This document shows positions 63,373-64,000 of a stretch of 64,000 bases of DNA, piece by piece; position 1 is the stretch's first letter; the number at the start of each line of letters is the position of its first letter. This DNA is from Megalopta genalis (Eukaryota; Arthropoda; Insecta; Hymenoptera; Halictidae), in NCBI RefSeq assembly GCF_051020955.1, contig NW_027476259.1, forward strand, positions 248,001-312,000, read 5' to 3'. The notes under the pieces are model-generated. The model saw only the letters and a program-made list of their open reading frames with translations, was not told where the DNA came from and made no database searches. The position numbers and the translations under genes were made by a program.

Positions 63373-64000
63373 CGAAACACATGATTTAGCATCAAATCAA
63401 TGCTAAGTAGAAGGCTGATCTCCGAATCCATGCGTGACAAATGGTTTAGCTTCAAATACTTGTGATATACATGATTTAGCTTCAACAGCATGCGAAACAA
63501 TCGAGTTATCTTCAAATCCAAGCGAAGCACATGATTTATCTTCAAATCAATGCGAATTAGAAGGGTTATCTTGGAATGCATGCGAAACGTGTGATATAGC
63601 TTCAAATACTTGTGATATACATGATTTAGCTTCAACAGCATGCGAAAAAAACGAGTTAGCATCAAAACCTAGCGAAACACATGATTTAGCCTCAAATCAA
63701 TGCGAAGTAGTAGGCTTAGCTTTCGAATAAATGCGAAACAAGTGGTTTAGCTTCAAATACTTGTGATATATATGATTTAGCTTCAACAGCATGCGAAACA
63801 AACGAGTTAGCTTCAAAACCTAGCGAAACACATGATTTAGCCTCAAATCAATACGAAGTAGTAGGCTTAGCTTTCGAATAAATGCGAAACAAGTGGTTTA
63901 GCTTCAAATACTTGTGATATACATGATTTAGCTTCAACAGCATGCGAAACAAATGTGTTATCTTCAAATCCATGCGAAACAACTGAGTTAGCTTCAAATC
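63373..64000. repeat. 1.8-kb-spaced repeat, copy 2 (cut by window end)
   Basis: This is the partner of 61,571-62,198. It is still matching at the last base apart from a few changes such as CTGAGTTAGC, so the duplicated segment continues beyond the window. Confidence 0.85.

Larger units (their letters stand above)
1..64000. repeat. Satellite array of 30-bp monomers in 150-bp pentamers
   Basis: Every 30 bases the sequence returns to the same pattern: a start close to GCGAAAC, a middle GAxTTA or GATATA, and a core GCTTCAAAT. Five monomer types recur in the order A-B-C-D-E, giving a 150-bp higher-order unit. No interval departs from this pattern, so both array ends lie outside the window. Local unit lengths vary by whole monomers (90, 120 or 150 bp), and larger modules of 300 to 2,700 bp were duplicated later. 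No gene, tRNA, rRNA or transposon-like sequence interrupts it. What is seen is the periodicity and nesting. That it is a eukaryotic satellite (centromeric or heterochromatic) is an inference from size and organisation. A giant repetitive gene is the main alternative, and recurrent stops argue against it. Confidence 0.97.

Noticed and set aside
1..64000. CRISPR array (repeat near 30 bp)
   Set aside because: The 30-bp units are contiguous with no unique spacers, the variable parts recur in fixed order, and no cas genes are present.
1..64000. Alternative genetic code keeping the + frame open
   Set aside because: Both TGA and TAA interrupt it, and they replace Leu (TTA), Ser (TCA), Gln (CAA) and Glu (GAA) codons of sister copies. 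No single reassignment gives a consistent residue.
1..64000. Transposon or retroelement origin
   Set aside because: No terminal repeats, target-site duplications, transposase or reverse-transcriptase motifs are visible, and the 30-bp pattern is unbroken.
1..64000. Telomeric repeat
   Set aside because: The unit is 30 bp and not G-rich; no short G-rich tandem motif is present.
1..64000. Restriction-like palindromes (GCATGC, TTCGAA, AAGCTT) as regulatory operators
   Set aside because: They are six-base by-products of monomer junctions and cores. They are useful as digestion markers but there is no evidence of a regulatory role.

Overview
The whole 64-kb window is one nested tandem-repeat (satellite-type) array. 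I found no unique sequence, and no gene, RNA gene, mobile element, promoter or terminator that I can support. The basic unit is a 30-bp monomer with a near-constant core (TTAGCTTCAAAT) and a start (ATGCGAAAC). Five diverged monomer types, here called A to E, are normally arranged A-B-C-D-E to make a 150-bp pentamer. That is about 2,130 monomers and about 425 pentamer-equivalents. The hand-built consensus is about 36% GC (per 150 bp: A 54, T 42, G 27, C 27).

Pentamers are grouped into larger modules that were themselves duplicated. Almost every unit length is a multiple of 30: 300, 450, 600, 900, 1,050, 1,650, 1,950, 2,010 and 2,700 bp. (1) 1-8,519 is a mosaic. (2) 8,520-34,255 is built from modules that start with a distinctive marker monomer pair (NcoI-like CCATGG, usually followed by NsiI-like ATGCAT), mostly 1,050 bp apart. 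It contains a 2,010-bp and a 2,700-bp tandem duplication. (3) 34,256-39,527 is transitional, with 900-bp and 600-bp repeats. (4) 39,528-47,608 uses other variants and holds three copies of the most diverged 330-bp segment. (5) 47,609-57,912 holds a near-identical array of alternating 600- and 450-bp units; related 1.27-kb blocks lie at both ends of it. (6) 57,913-64,000 has a 1,050-bp tandem duplication and a 1.8-kb-spaced repeat that runs off the window.

Two reading frames are open in the consensus. On the + strand each monomer reads as a Cys-containing decapeptide, C-[ED]-x-x-[DEG]-[LI]-[AS]-S-[NT]-x. On the - strand one frame gives open stretches of up to 1,799 codons with a basic, Leu/Lys/Arg/His-rich repeat. 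Neither looks like a working gene. The + frame is cut by many recurrent stops, the - frame stops at an amplified variant, and most recent copy-specific differences would change amino acids. I read these frames as by-products of a stop-free 30-bp (10-codon) period, or as a relic of an old coding minisatellite.

The array most likely comes from a eukaryotic chromosome (centromeric, pericentromeric or another heterochromatic block). This is inferred from array size and nesting, and I cannot name the organism. The preserved CpG at nearly every monomer start argues against a strongly CpG-depleting, vertebrate-like genome. The features most worth following up are the near absence of frame-breaking indels despite abundant substitutions, the layered duplication history, and the 30/150-bp architecture close to helical and nucleosomal lengths.
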